This document shows positions 49,688 to 64,000 of a DNA stretch of 64,000 nucleotides, piece by piece. The stretch lies in NCBI RefSeq assembly GCF_003601925.1, contig NZ_QZWH01000034.1, forward strand, positions 1-64,000, read 5' to 3'. A program made the position numbers and the translations under genes. The DNA is from Buttiauxella izardii. GTDB lineage: Bacteria > Pseudomonadota > Gammaproteobacteria > Enterobacterales > Enterobacteriaceae. A model generated the notes under the pieces. That model searched no databases and was not told where the DNA came from. It saw only the letters and a program-made list of their open reading frames with translations. Positions within the stretch are counted from its first letter, which is position 1. Each line of letters begins with the position of its first letter.

Positions 49688-49809
49688 AAAGCGCCGTATG
49701 TTCAGAGTATGTTAAATTGTCATTATATAAAGGTAACGTGATGCCAACGGCACCGCGTCGGGCTGCATGGTAGCCCAATTTAGAGACTATGACGACGCCC
49801 TGGAGGGTA

Positions 49810-50364
49810 ATGATGTCGCAGCCGCCGAAAGTTTTGCTGCTATATGCCCATCCGGAGTCACAAGACTCGGTCGCAAACCGCGTCTTACTCCAGCCTGCGC
49901 AGAAGCTTGCTAATGTCACTGTGCATGATCTTTATGCGCACTATCCTGACTTTTTTATTGATATTTATCGCGAACAGGCACTGCTGCAAGAGCACGATGT
50001 CATCGTCTTTCAACACCCTCTTTATACCTATAGCTGCCCGGCGTTACTCAAAGAGTGGCTGGATCGTGTGCTGAGCCGTGGCTTTGCAAGCGGTGTGGGA
50101 GGAAACGCTCTGGCGGGAAAGTACTGGCGTAGTGTGATTACCACTGGCGAGCCGGAAGGTGCTTATCGCCACGATGGTTTTAATCGTTTTCCGCTGACCG
50201 ATATTTTACGTCCCTTCGAACTTACTGCCGCAATGTGCCGCATGCACTGGATGAACCCGATGATTGTTTACTGGGCTCGCCGCCAGTCGCCGCAAGAGCT
50301 TGCCAGCCACGCGAAAGCGTACGGTGAATGGTTGGCTTCCCCAACCCTGCCAGGAGGACGCTGA
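49810..50364 (+). CDS. kefG: KefG, ancillary protein of the KefB potassium efflux system
   Basis: A 184-residue flavodoxin-like quinone-oxidoreductase-family protein needed for full KefB activity. The start at 49810 ([20 protein letters not shown]) follows GGAGG and gives the E. coli length. FMN-binding motifs are [19 protein letters not shown] near residue 75 and TTGEPEGAY near residue 118. The stop overlaps the kefB start (TGATG). Confidence 0.95.
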   Translation: MMSQPPKVLLLYAHPESQDSVANRVLLQPAQKLANVTVHDLYAHYPDFFIDIYREQALLQEHDVIVFQHPLYTYSCPALLKEWLDRVLSRGFASGVGGNALAGKYWRSVITTGEPEGAYRHDGFNRFPLTDILRPFELTAAMCRMHWMNPMIVYWARRQSPQELASHAKAYGEWLASPTLPGGR

Positions 50365-52172
50365 TGGAAGGTTCTGATGTATTGCTGGCGGGAGTGCTGT
50401 TTTTGTTTGCGGCAGTGGTTGCCGTGCCGATTGCTGCCCGTTTAGGGATTGGCGCGGTACTCGGCTATTTGCTGGCGGGAATCGCCATCGGGCCGTGGGG
50501 GCTGGGTTTTATCAGTGACGTAGATGAAATTCTCCACTTCTCTGAAATGGGCGTTGTCTTCCTGATGTTTATCATCGGGCTTGAGCTGAACCCATCCAAA
50601 CTCTGGCAGCTCCGGCGTTCTATTTTTGGTGTCGGTGCCGCGCAGGTATTACTCAGCGCCGTGGTGTTGGCCGGGCTGCTGATGTTGACGAAGTTTTCCT
50701 GGCAGGCGGCAGTGATTGGCGGCATAGGACTTGCAATGTCATCCACCGCGATGGCGTTGCAGCTGATGCGCGATAAAGGCATGAACCGCAATGAGTCTGG
50801 CCAGCTTGGTTTCTCAGTGCTGCTGTTCCAGGATTTAGCGGTTATCCCGGCAATTGCTCTGGTGCCGCTGCTGGCAGGCAATGACGATGGCCATACAGAC
50901 TGGATAAAAATCGGTTTCAAAGTTCTGGCATTCGCAGGCATGTTGATTGGCGGGCGTTATTTGCTGAAACCCCTGTTCCGCTTTATTGCAGGTTCCGGCG
51001 TGCGTGAAGTCTTTACTGCGGCGGCTTTGTTATTGGTATTAGGTTCGGCGCTATTTATGGATGCGCTGGGTTTCTCAATGGCGCTCGGGACGTTTATCGC
51101 AGGCGTGTTGTTGGCCGAAAGCGAATACCGGCATGAACTGGAAATCGCTATCGATCCGTTTAAAGGATTATTGCTCGGCCTGTTCTTTATCTCGGTGGGC
51201 ATGGCACTAAATTTGGGCGTGCTTTATACCCATATTTTCCTGGTTATCCTGGCCGTTGTGGTGCTGGTGGCCGTCAAAGCGGGTGTGCTGTATGGATTGT
51301 CGTGGTTCTTCGGCTTGCGTAGCTCCGAGCGTTTGCAGTTTTCTGGCGTGCTTAGCCAGGGCGGAGAATTTGCATTCGTGTTGTTCTCAACTGCTTCATC
51401 GCAAAAGCTGTTCAGCGGTGACCAAATGCCGCTGCTGCTGGTGACCGTTACGCTGTCTATGATGACAACGCCGCTGCTGATGAAAGGTGTTGATGCGATT
51501 CTTGCTCGACGCTTTAACGTTGCCGATGATGAAAACGATGAAAAGCCATTTGTGGAAGACGATCAGCCGCAGGTCATTATTGTTGGATTTGGGCGTTTCG
51601 GGCAGGTGATTGGGCGCTTACTGATGGCGAATAAAATGCGTATCACGGTGCTGGAGAGAGATATCAGCTCCGTCAGCCTGATGCGTAAGTACGGTTACAA
51701 GGTTTATTACGGTGACGCGACCGAACTGGAGTTGTTACGTTCGGCGGGCGCTGAAACCGCGAAGTCGATTGTAATTACCTGTAACGAACCCGAAGACACA
51801 ATGAAAGTGGTTCATTTGTGTCAACAACACTTTCCACATCTGGCGATTCTTGCGCGCGCCAGGGGCCGTGTAGAAGCTCACGAATTGTTGCAAGCTGGCG
51901 TTACGCAGTTCTCACGCGAGACGTTTTCCAGTGCCCTGGAGTTAGGGCGTAAAGCGCTGATGACGTTGGGAATGCATCCGCATCAGGCGCATCGCGCGCA
52001 GCTTCATTTCCGACGTTTGGATATGAGCATGCTGCGTGAGTTAATGCCGATTCATACCGATAACGCGCAAATCTCCAGGGTGCGGGAAGCGCGTCGTGAG
52101 TTAGAAGAAATCTTCGAACGTGAGATGCAGCAAGAGCGTCGGCAGTTCGATGGTTGGGACGATTTTGAATAA
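50364..52172 (+). CDS. kefB: KefB, glutathione-regulated potassium-efflux protein
   Basis: A K+/H+ antiporter held closed by glutathione and opened by glutathione adducts, protecting against electrophiles. The 602-residue product has a CPA2-type membrane domain with about twelve segments (residues 1-380). A cytoplasmic RCK/KTN domain follows, starting near [16 protein letters not shown], residue 405, which binds nucleotide. The start at 50364 overlaps kefG by one base. The C-terminal tail is rich in charged residues. Confidence 0.96.
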   Translation: MEGSDVLLAGVLFLFAAVVAVPIAARLGIGAVLGYLLAGIAIGPWGLGFISDVDEILHFSEMGVVFLMFIIGLELNPSKLWQLRRSIFGVGAAQVLLSAVVLAGLLMLTKFSWQAAVIGGIGLAMSSTAMALQLMRDKGMNRNESGQLGFSVLLFQDLAVIPAIALVPLLAGNDDGHTDWIKIGFKVLAFAGMLIGGRYLLKPLFRFIAGSGVREVFTAAALLLVLGSALFMDALGFSMALGTFIAGVLLAESEYRHELEIAIDPFKGLLLGLFFISVGMALNLGVLYTHIFLVILAVVVLVAVKAGVLYGLSWFFGLRSSERLQFSGVLSQGGEFAFVLFSTASSQKLFSGDQMPLLLVTVTLSMMTTPLLMKGVDAILARRFNVADDENDEKPFVEDDQPQVIIVGFGRFGQVIGRLLMANKMRITVLERDISSVSLMRKYGYKVYYGDATELELLRSAGAETAKSIVITCNEPEDTMKVVHLCQQHFPHLAILARARGRVEAHELLQAGVTQFSRETFSSALELGRKALMTLGMHPHQAHRAQLHFRRLDMSMLRELMPIHTDNAQISRVREARRELEEIFEREMQQERRQFDGWDDFE

Positions 52173-52186
52173 ATAAGGTGAAGCCA

Positions 52187-52387
52187 ATGCCGGTGCGTAA
52201 ACGTTTTATTGCCGGGGCAGTTTGCCCTGAATGCCAGACGCGAGATTCCCTCGCGATGTGGCGTGAGAATAATGTCGATATTGTTGAGTGTGTTAAGTGC
52301 GGCCACCAGATGCGTGAGGCCGATAAGCAAGCGCGCGAGCATGTTCGCAAAGAAGAGCAAGTGATTGGGATTTTTCATCCGGACTAG
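52187..52387 (+). CDS. yheV: YheV, small zinc-ribbon protein
   Basis: A 66-residue protein with two CxxC pairs (CPEC and CVKC), a likely zinc ribbon, and a charged tail. The start at 52187 (MPVRKRFIAG) follows AAGGTGAAG and matches the E. coli length. It lies 14 bases after kefB and is probably cotranscribed. Function unknown. Confidence 0.92.
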   Translation: MPVRKRFIAGAVCPECQTRDSLAMWRENNVDIVECVKCGHQMREADKQAREHVRKEEQVIGIFHPD

Positions 52388-52485
52388 CGAGATGCGCCAG
52401 CTTTTTTTAAGCTTAGGAGTACACCGGCGCTAAATTCCGCTACAATCGGCGCCAGTTTTTTTCTCACGCTCGCTCAGGAGATATC

Positions 52486-53070
52486 ATGAAAGTAGCAAAA
52501 GACCTGGTGGTCAGCCTGGCTTACCAGGTACGTACAGAAGACGGTGTGTTGGTTGATGAGTCTCCGGTGAGTGCGCCGCTGGACTATCTGCATGGTCACG
52601 GCTCCCTGATTTCTGGTCTGGAAACCGCTCTGGAAGGTCACGTTGTTGGTGATCGTTTCGACGTTAACGTTGGCGCAAATGACGCTTACGGCCAATACGA
52701 CGAAAACCTGGTTCAGCGCGTACCGAAAGACGTCTTCATGGGCGTTGACGAGCTGGAAGTGGGTATGCGCTTTATGGCTGATACCGACCAGGGCCCAGTG
52801 CCGGTTGAAATTACCGCAGTTGAAGATGAGCACGTTGTTGTCGATGGCAACCACATGCTGGCAGGCCAGAACCTGAGCTTCAACGTAGAAGTTATCGCTA
52901 TTCGTGAAGCCACTGCTGAAGAACTGGCTCATGGCCACGTTCACGGCGAGCACGACCATCACCACGACCATGGTGAAGGCGGCTGCTGCGGCGGTCACGG
53001 CCATGACCACGGCGACCATGAACATGGTAAAGGTGGTTGCGGCGGTAATGGCGGTTGCGGTTGCCACTAA
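52486..53070 (+). CDS. slyD: SlyD, FKBP-type prolyl isomerase and metallochaperone
   Basis: A 194-residue protein with an FKBP domain interrupted by an IF chaperone insert (residues 1-150) and a C-terminal metal-binding tail from about residue 150. The tail is rich in His, Cys and Gly (HDHHHDHGEGGCCGGHGHDH and a closing GGCGCH). SlyD aids protein folding and nickel delivery to hydrogenases. The tail composition differs slightly from E. coli, as is common. Confidence 0.95.
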   Translation: MKVAKDLVVSLAYQVRTEDGVLVDESPVSAPLDYLHGHGSLISGLETALEGHVVGDRFDVNVGANDAYGQYDENLVQRVPKDVFMGVDELEVGMRFMADTDQGPVPVEITAVEDEHVVVDGNHMLAGQNLSFNVEVIAIREATAEELAHGHVHGEHDHHHDHGEGGCCGGHGHDHGDHEHGKGGCGGNGGCGCH

Positions 53071-53094
53071 TCCGTAAAGGATACCGTTAAGAAT

Positions 53095-53129
53095 AAAAAA
53101 GGCGTGTCGATGACACGCCTTTTCTTTTT
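53095..53129. terminator. Bidirectional terminator between slyD and slyX
   Basis: GGCGTGTC and GACACGCC form a perfect 8-bp stem with a 3-base loop, flanked by six As on the left and TTTTCTTTTT on the right, so it works as an intrinsic terminator in both directions. Confidence 0.9.
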
Positions 53130-53135
53130 GTAAAA

Positions 53136-53354
53136 TTAGTAATGCGGGGGCGGAGTTTCTTCGGCTTCTGAAGCTACCATCGAAGGTTGGCTGGCTTTGA
53201 GTTTTTCAACCAACAAACGGAAATGCTCGCGCAGTTTGACCATCTCCAATTCGTGTGCCGTTACCGTCTGATTTAACTCTTCTATTGTAATCTCCTGGAA
53301 AGCGAGACGACTCTCAAGTTCTTCCAGTCGTTGTTCGGTCGATTTTTGATGCAT
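53136..53354 (-). CDS. slyX: SlyX, small coiled-coil protein
   Basis: A 72-residue predicted coiled coil ([19 protein letters not shown]) ending in the conserved proline-rich tail ETPPPHY. The ATG at 53354 follows AGGAG and gives the E. coli length; an in-frame ATG at 53414 would add 20 residues not conserved. Function unknown. Confidence 0.92.
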   Translation of the reverse strand: MHQKSTEQRLEELESRLAFQEITIEELNQTVTAHELEMVKLREHFRLLVEKLKASQPSMVASEAEETPPPHY

Positions 53355-53441
53355 GGCTAATGACTCCTGGCCTGCGGATGGACAATTTCCGGCGATTCTA
53401 CTGAAAAATCCCACTCGTTACAGTGCTGTTTTGCGTAGGAC

Positions 53442-53470
53442 GAAACTTCTTTAAACAAAAAGAGTCTGAA
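53442..53470 (+). promoter_or_regulatory. Sigma-E promoter of fkpA
   Basis: GAAACTT (53442-53448) and TCTGAA (53465-53470) with a 16-base spacer fit the RpoE consensus (GGAACTT / TCTGAA). It lies about 110 bases before fkpA, a known RpoE regulon member, so periplasmic misfolding should induce it. Confidence 0.82.
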
Positions 53471-53581
53471 TTTGTCTCGATAAGACGCGGAGAGATTGTG
53501 TAGATTTCTTCCACGACGTTATAGTACGTCTCTTAGTTGATAATAACCTTGGGGTTAGAGGCCCCGGCCCTGGAGAAATGG

Positions 53582-54421
53582 ATGAAATCACTGTTTAAAG
53601 TAACGCTACTGGCGACCACGATGGCCGTTGCCCTGAGCGCTCCGGCGTTCGCTGCCCCGGCTACACCGGCTGCTGCTAAAGATGCTGCGGCTCCTGCGAC
53701 CCCAGCAGCTAGCAATGCGGCATTTAAGAATGACGACCAGAAATCTGCGTACGCATTAGGTGCTTCGCTGGGCCGTTACATGGAAAACTCTCTGAAAGAA
53801 CAAGAGAAGCTGGGAATCACTCTGGATAAGAACCAGCTGATTGCCGGTGTTCAGGATGCATTTGCTGATAAGAGCAAATTATCCGACCAGGAAATTGAGC
53901 AGACTCTGCAAGCTTTCGAAGCGCGCGTGAAGTCTTCCGCTCAGGCAAAAATGGAAAAAGACGCTAAAGAAAACGCGGATAAAGGCAAAGCCTTCCGTGA
54001 TACTTTCGCAAAAGAGAAAGGTGTTAAAACTTCTCCAACTGGCCTGATGTACAAAATCGACAAAGCCGGTACGGGTGAAGCACCAACCGACAGCGATACT
54101 GTTGTTGTTAACTACAAAGGTACGCTGATTGACGGTAAAGAGTTCGATAACTCTTATACTCGTGGCGAGCCGCTTTCTTTCCGTCTTGACGGTGTTATCC
54201 CAGGTTGGACTGAAGGCCTGAAAAACCTGAAGAAAGGCGGGAAAATCAAACTGGTTATTCCACCGGAATTAGCATACGGCAAAACTGGCGTTCCAGGGAT
54301 CCCTGCTAACTCCACGCTGGTATTTGACGTTGAACTGCTGGATATCAAGCCAGCACCGAAAGCTGACGCAAAACCAGATGCCGCACCTGCTACTGAAGCT
54401 GAAGCAGCTAAGAGCAAGTAA
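53582..54421 (+). CDS. fkpA: FkpA, periplasmic FKBP-type isomerase and chaperone
   Basis: A 279-residue periplasmic protein. The signal peptide ends near APAFAAP (residue 25). An alanine/proline-rich stretch, a helical dimerisation domain (about residues 45-140) and a C-terminal FKBP domain follow (YKGTLIDGKEFDNSYTRGEP; GWTEGLKNLKKGGKIKLVIP; AYGKTGVPGIPANSTLVF). It is slightly longer than the E. coli protein because of the low-complexity ends. The start at 53582 follows GGAG. Confidence 0.95.
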   Translation: MKSLFKVTLLATTMAVALSAPAFAAPATPAAAKDAAAPATPAASNAAFKNDDQKSAYALGASLGRYMENSLKEQEKLGITLDKNQLIAGVQDAFADKSKLSDQEIEQTLQAFEARVKSSAQAKMEKDAKENADKGKAFRDTFAKEKGVKTSPTGLMYKIDKAGTGEAPTDSDTVVVNYKGTLIDGKEFDNSYTRGEPLSFRLDGVIPGWTEGLKNLKKGGKIKLVIPPELAYGKTGVPGIPANSTLVFDVELLDIKPAPKADAKPDAAPATEAEAAKSK

Positions 54422-54432
54422 GGTATGATTAG

Positions 54433-54460
54433 CCGCCGCCCACAAGGGCGGCGGTTTTTT
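54433..54460 (+). terminator. Terminator of fkpA
   Basis: CCGCCGCCC and GGGCGGCGG form a perfect 9-bp GC stem with an ACAA loop, followed by six Ts. Confidence 0.93.
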
Positions 54461-54598
54461 ATTTGAGGCAGGGTATAATAAAAGCTGGAAAGCGCATCTT
54501 ACGCTGTATTACCTTAGCAGACTGCGCAACAACGAGTATGAGTCTGCCCTGACACCATTTAAGCGCGACAGGCTCTCTGTAGAGGGTGGTATCTTTAA

Positions 54599-55321
54599 AT
54601 GTCCAATTCGCTTTTAACCAATGAAACCAGTGAGCTTGACTTACTGGACCAGCGTCCTTTTGAACAAACCGACTTTGAAATATTAAAATCCTACGAAGCG
54701 GTAGTGGACGGGTTAGCGATGCTGATTGGTTCTCATTGTGAAATTGTGTTGCACTCGCTGCAAGATTTGAAATGTTCCGCCATCCGTATCGCAAATGGCG
54801 AACATACCGGCCGCAAAATTGGCTCGCCAATTACCGACCTCGCGTTACGTATGCTGCATGATATGACTGGTGCGGACAGTAGCGTTTCCAAATGCTATTT
54901 CACCCGAGCAAAAAGTGGCGTGCTTATGAAATCAGAGACTATCGCCATTCGCAATCGTGATGAACGTGTTATTGGTCTACTGTGCATCAACATCAACCTC
55001 GATGTGCCGTTCTCGCAAATTATGTCGACCTTTATTCCGCCAGAAACGCCAGAAGTCGCTTCTTCTGTGAACTTTGCTTCCTCGGTAGAAGATTTGGTCA
55101 TGCAAGCGCTGGAATTCACGATTGAAGAAGTGAATGCCGATCGTAATGTGTCTAACAATGCCAAGAATCGACAGATTGTCCTGAACCTCTATGAGAAAGG
55201 CATTTTTGATATTAAAGATGCTATCAACCAGGTTGCCGACCGTTTGAATATTTCTAAGCACACGGTGTACCTGTATATCCGTCAATTCAAAAACGGTGAT
55301 TTCCAGGGGCAGGATAAGTAA
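54599..55321 (+). CDS. yheO: YheO, PAS/HTH transcriptional regulator
   Basis: A 240-residue DauR-like regulator with an N-terminal PAS-type sensing domain (YheO family; [18 protein letters not shown] near residue 66) and a C-terminal helix-turn-helix ([30 protein letters not shown]). It abuts tusD: the yheO stop and tusD start share one base, so it heads the yheO-tusDCB unit. Ligand unknown. Confidence 0.9.
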   Translation: MSNSLLTNETSELDLLDQRPFEQTDFEILKSYEAVVDGLAMLIGSHCEIVLHSLQDLKCSAIRIANGEHTGRKIGSPITDLALRMLHDMTGADSSVSKCYFTRAKSGVLMKSETIAIRNRDERVIGLLCININLDVPFSQIMSTFIPPETPEVASSVNFASSVEDLVMQALEFTIEEVNADRNVSNNAKNRQIVLNLYEKGIFDIKDAINQVADRLNISKHTVYLYIRQFKNGDFQGQDK

Positions 55322-55707
55322 TGCGTTTTGCCATCCTGGTGACAGGCCCGGCTTATGGTACGCAGCAGGCGAGTAGCGCATTGCAGTTTTCTCAGGCTGT
55401 TATTGCACAAGGGCACACGCTTGAAAGCGTGTTCTTCTACCGTGAAGGCGTTTATAACGCTAACCAACTGACATCTCCTGCGAACGATGAATTTGATTTG
55501 GTCCGCGCCTGGCAACAACTGCATCAACAACACAACGTTGAGCTACATATTTGTGTTGCCGCTGCATTGCGTCGTGGCGTTACGGACGAAGAACAAGCGA
55601 CTCAACTGGGTTTACCTTGCCATAACTTGCAACCGGGTTTCACGCTAAGTGGGCTGGGTGCGTTGGCGCAAGCATCGCTGACCTGTGATCGAACGGTGCA
55701 ATTCTGA
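55321..55707 (+). CDS. tusD: TusD, sulfur relay protein
   Basis: A 128-residue subunit of the TusBCD complex that passes persulfide from TusA to TusE for tRNA 2-thiouridine formation. The active cysteine is in [13 protein letters not shown] near residue 78. It has the DsrE-like start [19 protein letters not shown]. It overlaps tusC by one base. Confidence 0.95.
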   Translation: MRFAILVTGPAYGTQQASSALQFSQAVIAQGHTLESVFFYREGVYNANQLTSPANDEFDLVRAWQQLHQQHNVELHICVAAALRRGVTDEEQATQLGLPCHNLQPGFTLSGLGALAQASLTCDRTVQF

Positions 55708-56066
55708 TGAAGCGTGTGGCTTTTATATTTAAATCATCGCCTCACGGAAGTGCTGCTGGGCGCGAAGGGCTAGATGCATTGCTGGCGACGTCGGCGTTAA
55801 GCGAAGACATTGGTGTATTTTTCATTGGTGACGGTGTTTTACAATTAATTCCTGGCCAACAGCCAGGACTTATCCTCGCAAGAGATTACATCGCAACATT
55901 TCGCGTGCTGCCACTGTATGACATTGAACAATGTTATATTTGCGCAGACTCCATCCGCGAAAGGGGATTGTCGCCAGAAAGTGCCTGGGTGCTTGATGTA
56001 AAACCTCTGGAATCAGAGGCGCTGAGCGAAATGCTGCATCACTTTGATGTGGTTCTGACTTTCTGA
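55707..56066 (+). CDS. tusC: TusC, sulfur relay protein
   Basis: A 119-residue DsrF-like subunit of TusBCD ([21 protein letters not shown] near the N terminus). It has structural rather than catalytic cysteines. It lies between tusD (one-base overlap) and tusB (6-base gap). Confidence 0.94.
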   Translation: MKRVAFIFKSSPHGSAAGREGLDALLATSALSEDIGVFFIGDGVLQLIPGQQPGLILARDYIATFRVLPLYDIEQCYICADSIRERGLSPESAWVLDVKPLESEALSEMLHHFDVVLTF

Positions 56067-56072
56067 GGCGAT

Positions 56073-56360
56073 ATGCTGCATATTTTACAACACTCACCTT
56101 TTCAAACAGATCTTGAATCGTTGCTGCGCTGTGTGAAGCCAGGCGACGATCTTTTATTGCTACAAGATGCGGTCATCGCTGCGTTATCAGGGACCAAAGC
56201 CCTTGATTTACTGCTCGCCGCCCCCATTTCTATTTACGCTCTGCACGAAGATATCGAGGCTCGCGGCTTAGTTGCTCAAATTTCGACCGGCATAGTTAAG
56301 GTCAGCTATACTGATTTCGTCGGATTGACAGTTAAACACGAACAGCAGATTACCTGGTAA
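56073..56360 (+). CDS. tusB: TusB, sulfur relay protein
   Basis: A 95-residue DsrH-like subunit of TusBCD (LHILQHSPFQTDLESLLRC; LLLLQDAVIAAL). Last gene of the yheO-tusDCB unit, just before the str operon promoter. Confidence 0.93.
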   Translation: MLHILQHSPFQTDLESLLRCVKPGDDLLLLQDAVIAALSGTKALDLLLAAPISIYALHEDIEARGLVAQISTGIVKVSYTDFVGLTVKHEQQITW

Positions 56361-56383
56361 AATCCAGGATTGTTGTATATTTC

Positions 56384-56861
<478 letters not shown>

Positions 56862-56936
56862 TGGTTTCCGTTAAGTAAGGCCAAACGTTTTAAATAAATG
56901 TCAAACTCAATAGAGTTTTGGACAACCCTGAATTAA

Positions 56937-57422
<486 letters not shown>

Positions 57423-57506
57423 TCCCTTCGGAGTGTTAGTCACCAAGCGGGCGCTTCATGTGAGCTGCCCGCTTTGGGTTACTTAAATGAACGTCCCAGG
57501 ATATAG

Positions 57507-59630
<2,124 letters not shown>

Positions 59631-59673
59631 GCCCCGGGTTTTAAAAAACATTGATCCCGCGCTCTCTCCTTGA

Positions 59674-60888
<1,215 letters not shown>

Positions 60889-60907
60889 TCGCTGATACCT
60901 TTGTATG

Positions 60908-60937
60908 AAAAAAGAGCGCTTAGGCGCTCTTTTTTTT
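60908..60937 (+). terminator. Terminator of the str operon
   Basis: AGAGCGC and GCGCTCT form a 7-bp stem (extended by A-T pairs) with a TTAG loop, followed by a run of Ts, 20 bases after the tufA stop. Confidence 0.93.
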
Positions 60938-60987
60938 GTGCATTTTTTACCGCTTGAACATGAACGCAGATCCTTGTGCTATTGTAA

Positions 60988-61002
60988 TCATAATTATTCT
61001 CA
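60988..61002. promoter_or_regulatory. Fur box upstream of bfd
   Basis: TCATAATTATTCTCA, read on the other strand as TGAGAATAATTATGA, matches the 7-1-7 Fur consensus TGATAATNATTATCA at 12 of 14 positions. It is about 40 bases before the bfd start, consistent with induction of bfd under iron limitation. Confidence 0.78.
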
Positions 61003-61037
61003 TTTACACTTTGCGCGTAATTTGAACGGGAGTGCTT

Positions 61038-61232
61038 ATGTACGTTTGTCTGTGTAATGGTGTAAGTGATAAAAAAATTCGGCAGGCAGTTCGCCAATAC
61101 CACCCACAATCTTTTCAGCAGCTTCGCAAGTTTGTTCCAGTCGGCAACCAATGCGGTAAGTGTGTTCGTGCGGCTCGCGAAATCATGCAAGAAGAGCTCA
61201 TGCAGATCCCAGAATTTAAAGAGATTGCCTAA
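61038..61232 (+). CDS. bfd: Bacterioferritin-associated ferredoxin
   Basis: A 64-residue 2Fe-2S protein that donates electrons to bacterioferritin to release iron. The four cysteine ligands are CLC near residue 4-6 and CGKC near residue 38-41. The start at 61038 (MYVCLCNG) follows GGGAG. It lies upstream of bfr, its partner. Confidence 0.96.
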   Translation: MYVCLCNGVSDKKIRQAVRQYHPQSFQQLRKFVPVGNQCGKCVRAAREIMQEELMQIPEFKEIA

Positions 61233-61304
61233 GTCAGTCACTTTTTTTTGACTTACTCCGTGCTACATCTACGCTTCATGTAGTGGAAGCGGAGGGAGTA
61301 AAAA

Positions 61305-61781
61305 ATGAAAGGTGATACTAAGATAATAAATTATCTCAATAAATTATTGGGAAACGAGCTTGTCGCGATCAATCAGTATTTTCTCCATGCGAGAATGTTC
61401 AAAAACTGGGGCTTAATGCGCCTCAACGAAGTTGAATATCACGAATCCATTGATGAGATGAAACACGCCGATAAATATATCGAACGTATTTTGTTCCTCG
61501 AAGGCATTCCTAACCTGCAAGACTTAGGCAAACTCCATATTGGCGAGGATGTCGAAGAAATGCTTCAGTCCGACCTCAAACTAGAATTGGATGGCGCGAA
61601 GGATTTGCGTGAAGCGATTGCCTATGCAGATACCATTCACGACTACGTCAGTAGAGATATGCTGATCCAAATCCTTACCGAAGAGGAACACCATATCGAT
61701 TGGTTAGAAACGGAGTTGGACCTCATATCCAAAATTGGTTTGCAGAATTATATTCAGTCGCAAATCAAAGAAGGAAATTGA
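61305..61781 (+). CDS. bfr: Bacterioferritin
   Basis: A 158-residue heme-containing iron-storage protein forming 24-mers. Ferroxidase ligands Glu18, Glu51, His54, Glu94, Glu127 and His130 and heme-binding Met52 are all in place ([28 protein letters not shown]). The stop lies 17 bases inside the end of the convergent prepilin peptidase gene. Confidence 0.96.
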   Translation: MKGDTKIINYLNKLLGNELVAINQYFLHARMFKNWGLMRLNEVEYHESIDEMKHADKYIERILFLEGIPNLQDLGKLHIGEDVEEMLQSDLKLELDGAKDLREAIAYADTIHDYVSRDMLIQILTEEEHHIDWLETELDLISKIGLQNYIQSQIKEGN

Positions 61782-62277
61782 GTTCTTGAAGCTGTGGGAA
61801 GGAGGAATATATCCAACCTACAGAACCACCCGCTATCGCGAGGTTCGGTCCGAAAGGTAGCGGAGTGGTAGTCAGTGAAAGACGACTCTTAAGTAATATT
61901 TTCGCTACCAAGGCACATATCAATCCAGATGTTGCCGCCGCTAATGTTATCCATCCTAAACTCCGCCACCCATGCCACGCCCCCAAAGCTGCCAGCAATT
62001 TCATATCTCCGTAGCCGATTCCTTCACAGCCACGCCAATAATAGTAAATCCAATAAAGTAACCATAAGCTCGTATATCCGATAATAGCTCCGAGGACACA
62101 GTCGGATAGCTGTTCAGGAGCAAAACAGATTTGAAATAGCAAACCAGACCATAACAGGGGGTAGTTCAGTCTGTCCGGGAGCAACATGAGTCGGTAATCA
62201 ATCCAGGCCAGGCGTATCAAAAGCAGAATGTGCAGGCCAATAAACAGTATAAAAGCCAGAGAAGGGGAGGGATGCAT
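61765..62277 (-). CDS. Prepilin peptidase, A24 domain only
   Basis: About 170 residues from the ATG at 62277 ([14 protein letters not shown]); an in-frame ATG at 62340 would give 191. Type IV prepilin peptidase catalytic aspartates are present in [19 protein letters not shown] and [17 protein letters not shown], within several membrane segments. The N-terminal cysteine-bearing/methylase part of full-length PilD-type enzymes is missing, as it is largely from E. coli GspO, which lies at the same place. No gsp or pilin gene is adjacent. It overlaps the end of bfr by 17 bases. It may serve the hof system encoded at 11684-15072. Confidence 0.82.
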   Translation of the reverse strand: MHPSPSLAFILFIGLHILLLIRLAWIDYRLMLLPDRLNYPLLWSGLLFQICFAPEQLSDCVLGAIIGYTSLWLLYWIYYYWRGCEGIGYGDMKLLAALGAWHGWRSLGWITLAAATSGLICALVAKILLKSRLSLTTTPLPFGPNLAIAGGSVGWIYSSFPQLQELNFLL

Positions 62278-62463
62278 TGTCTGTACCGACTCATAAATTA
62301 GGTGGTTTTCTACGCTAATTGAAGGCCTTACTAAACTCAAAATGGTAATTGCTAGCTTACGAAGGACCTTCCTGAAAAGTTAACTCAATTTTCAGCGAAG
62401 ACATTAGCTCTGGCAGGCTTATCGTATTCCCACACAAAAGATTGTTTAATTCGTATCCATAGC

Positions 62464-62491
62464 TTGCTTAACAGGCCGATTTACGTATAAT
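62464..62491 (+). promoter_or_regulatory. Promoter of the S10 operon
   Basis: TTGCTT (62464-62469) and a perfect TATAAT (62486-62491) with a 16-base spacer. It lies about 170 bases before rpsJ, matching the long leader of the E. coli S10 operon. Confidence 0.85.
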
Positions 62492-62497
62492 GCGCGG

Positions 62498-62975
<478 letters not shown>

Positions 62976-62994
62976 TCAGGTCATTGACGATTGA

Positions 62995-64000
<1,006 letters not shown>

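Overview
The window is chromosomal DNA from a member of the Enterobacteriaceae. From pckA to the S10 ribosomal protein operon the gene order follows the Escherichia/Salmonella backbone closely, and most proteins have the length expected of their E. coli namesakes. The species cannot be fixed from this window alone. No tRNA, rRNA, insertion sequence, prophage or CRISPR array was seen.

Layout. Positions 1-1565 hold the 5' part of an Rhs/PAAR gene that runs off the left edge, lying just downstream of pckA. Then come pckA, hslO-hslR-yrfG and igaA (minus strand), nudE (plus), mrcA (minus), the DNA-uptake/pilus-assembly genes hofMNOPQ, and the long aroK-aroB-damX-dam-rpe-gph-trpS run. An eight-gene cluster of unknown function, yhfZ to yhfS, follows on the plus strand. 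Next are yhfL, cysG and nirCDB (siroheme synthesis and nitrite reduction, minus strand), a stand-alone cytosine deaminase gene, tsgA, ppiA, a chimeric fic, pabA, argD, yhfK, crp and yhfA. The block from prkB to kefGB-yheV carries an extra LysE-family exporter. It leads to slyD, slyX, fkpA, yheO-tusDCB, the str operon (rpsL-rpsG-fusA-tufA), bfd-bfr, a short prepilin peptidase, and the start of the S10 operon (rpsJ, rplC, partial rplD).

Regulatory sites can be read directly in several places: near-consensus CRP sites before pckA and ppiA, an FNR site and a NarL/NarP 7-2-7 site before nirB, two ARG boxes before argD, a sigma-E promoter before fkpA, a Fur box before bfd, a strong rpsL promoter, and the S10 promoter with an attenuator-like leader. 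A GC-rich palindromic repeat family occurs three times, once inside the nir operon.

The most interesting point is the gene at 38822-39424. Its product begins like the small Fic antitoxin YhfG and continues as the Fic AMP-transferase, with no separate yhfG. It looks like an in-frame deletion fusion of antitoxin and toxin, joined at the inhibitory motif itself. Other leads are the Rhs gene next to pckA, the uncharacterised yhf pathway with a direct-repeat candidate operator, and the prepilin peptidase that lacks its N-terminal domain and overlaps bfr. Comparisons with E. coli are from memory of those proteins, not from a search.
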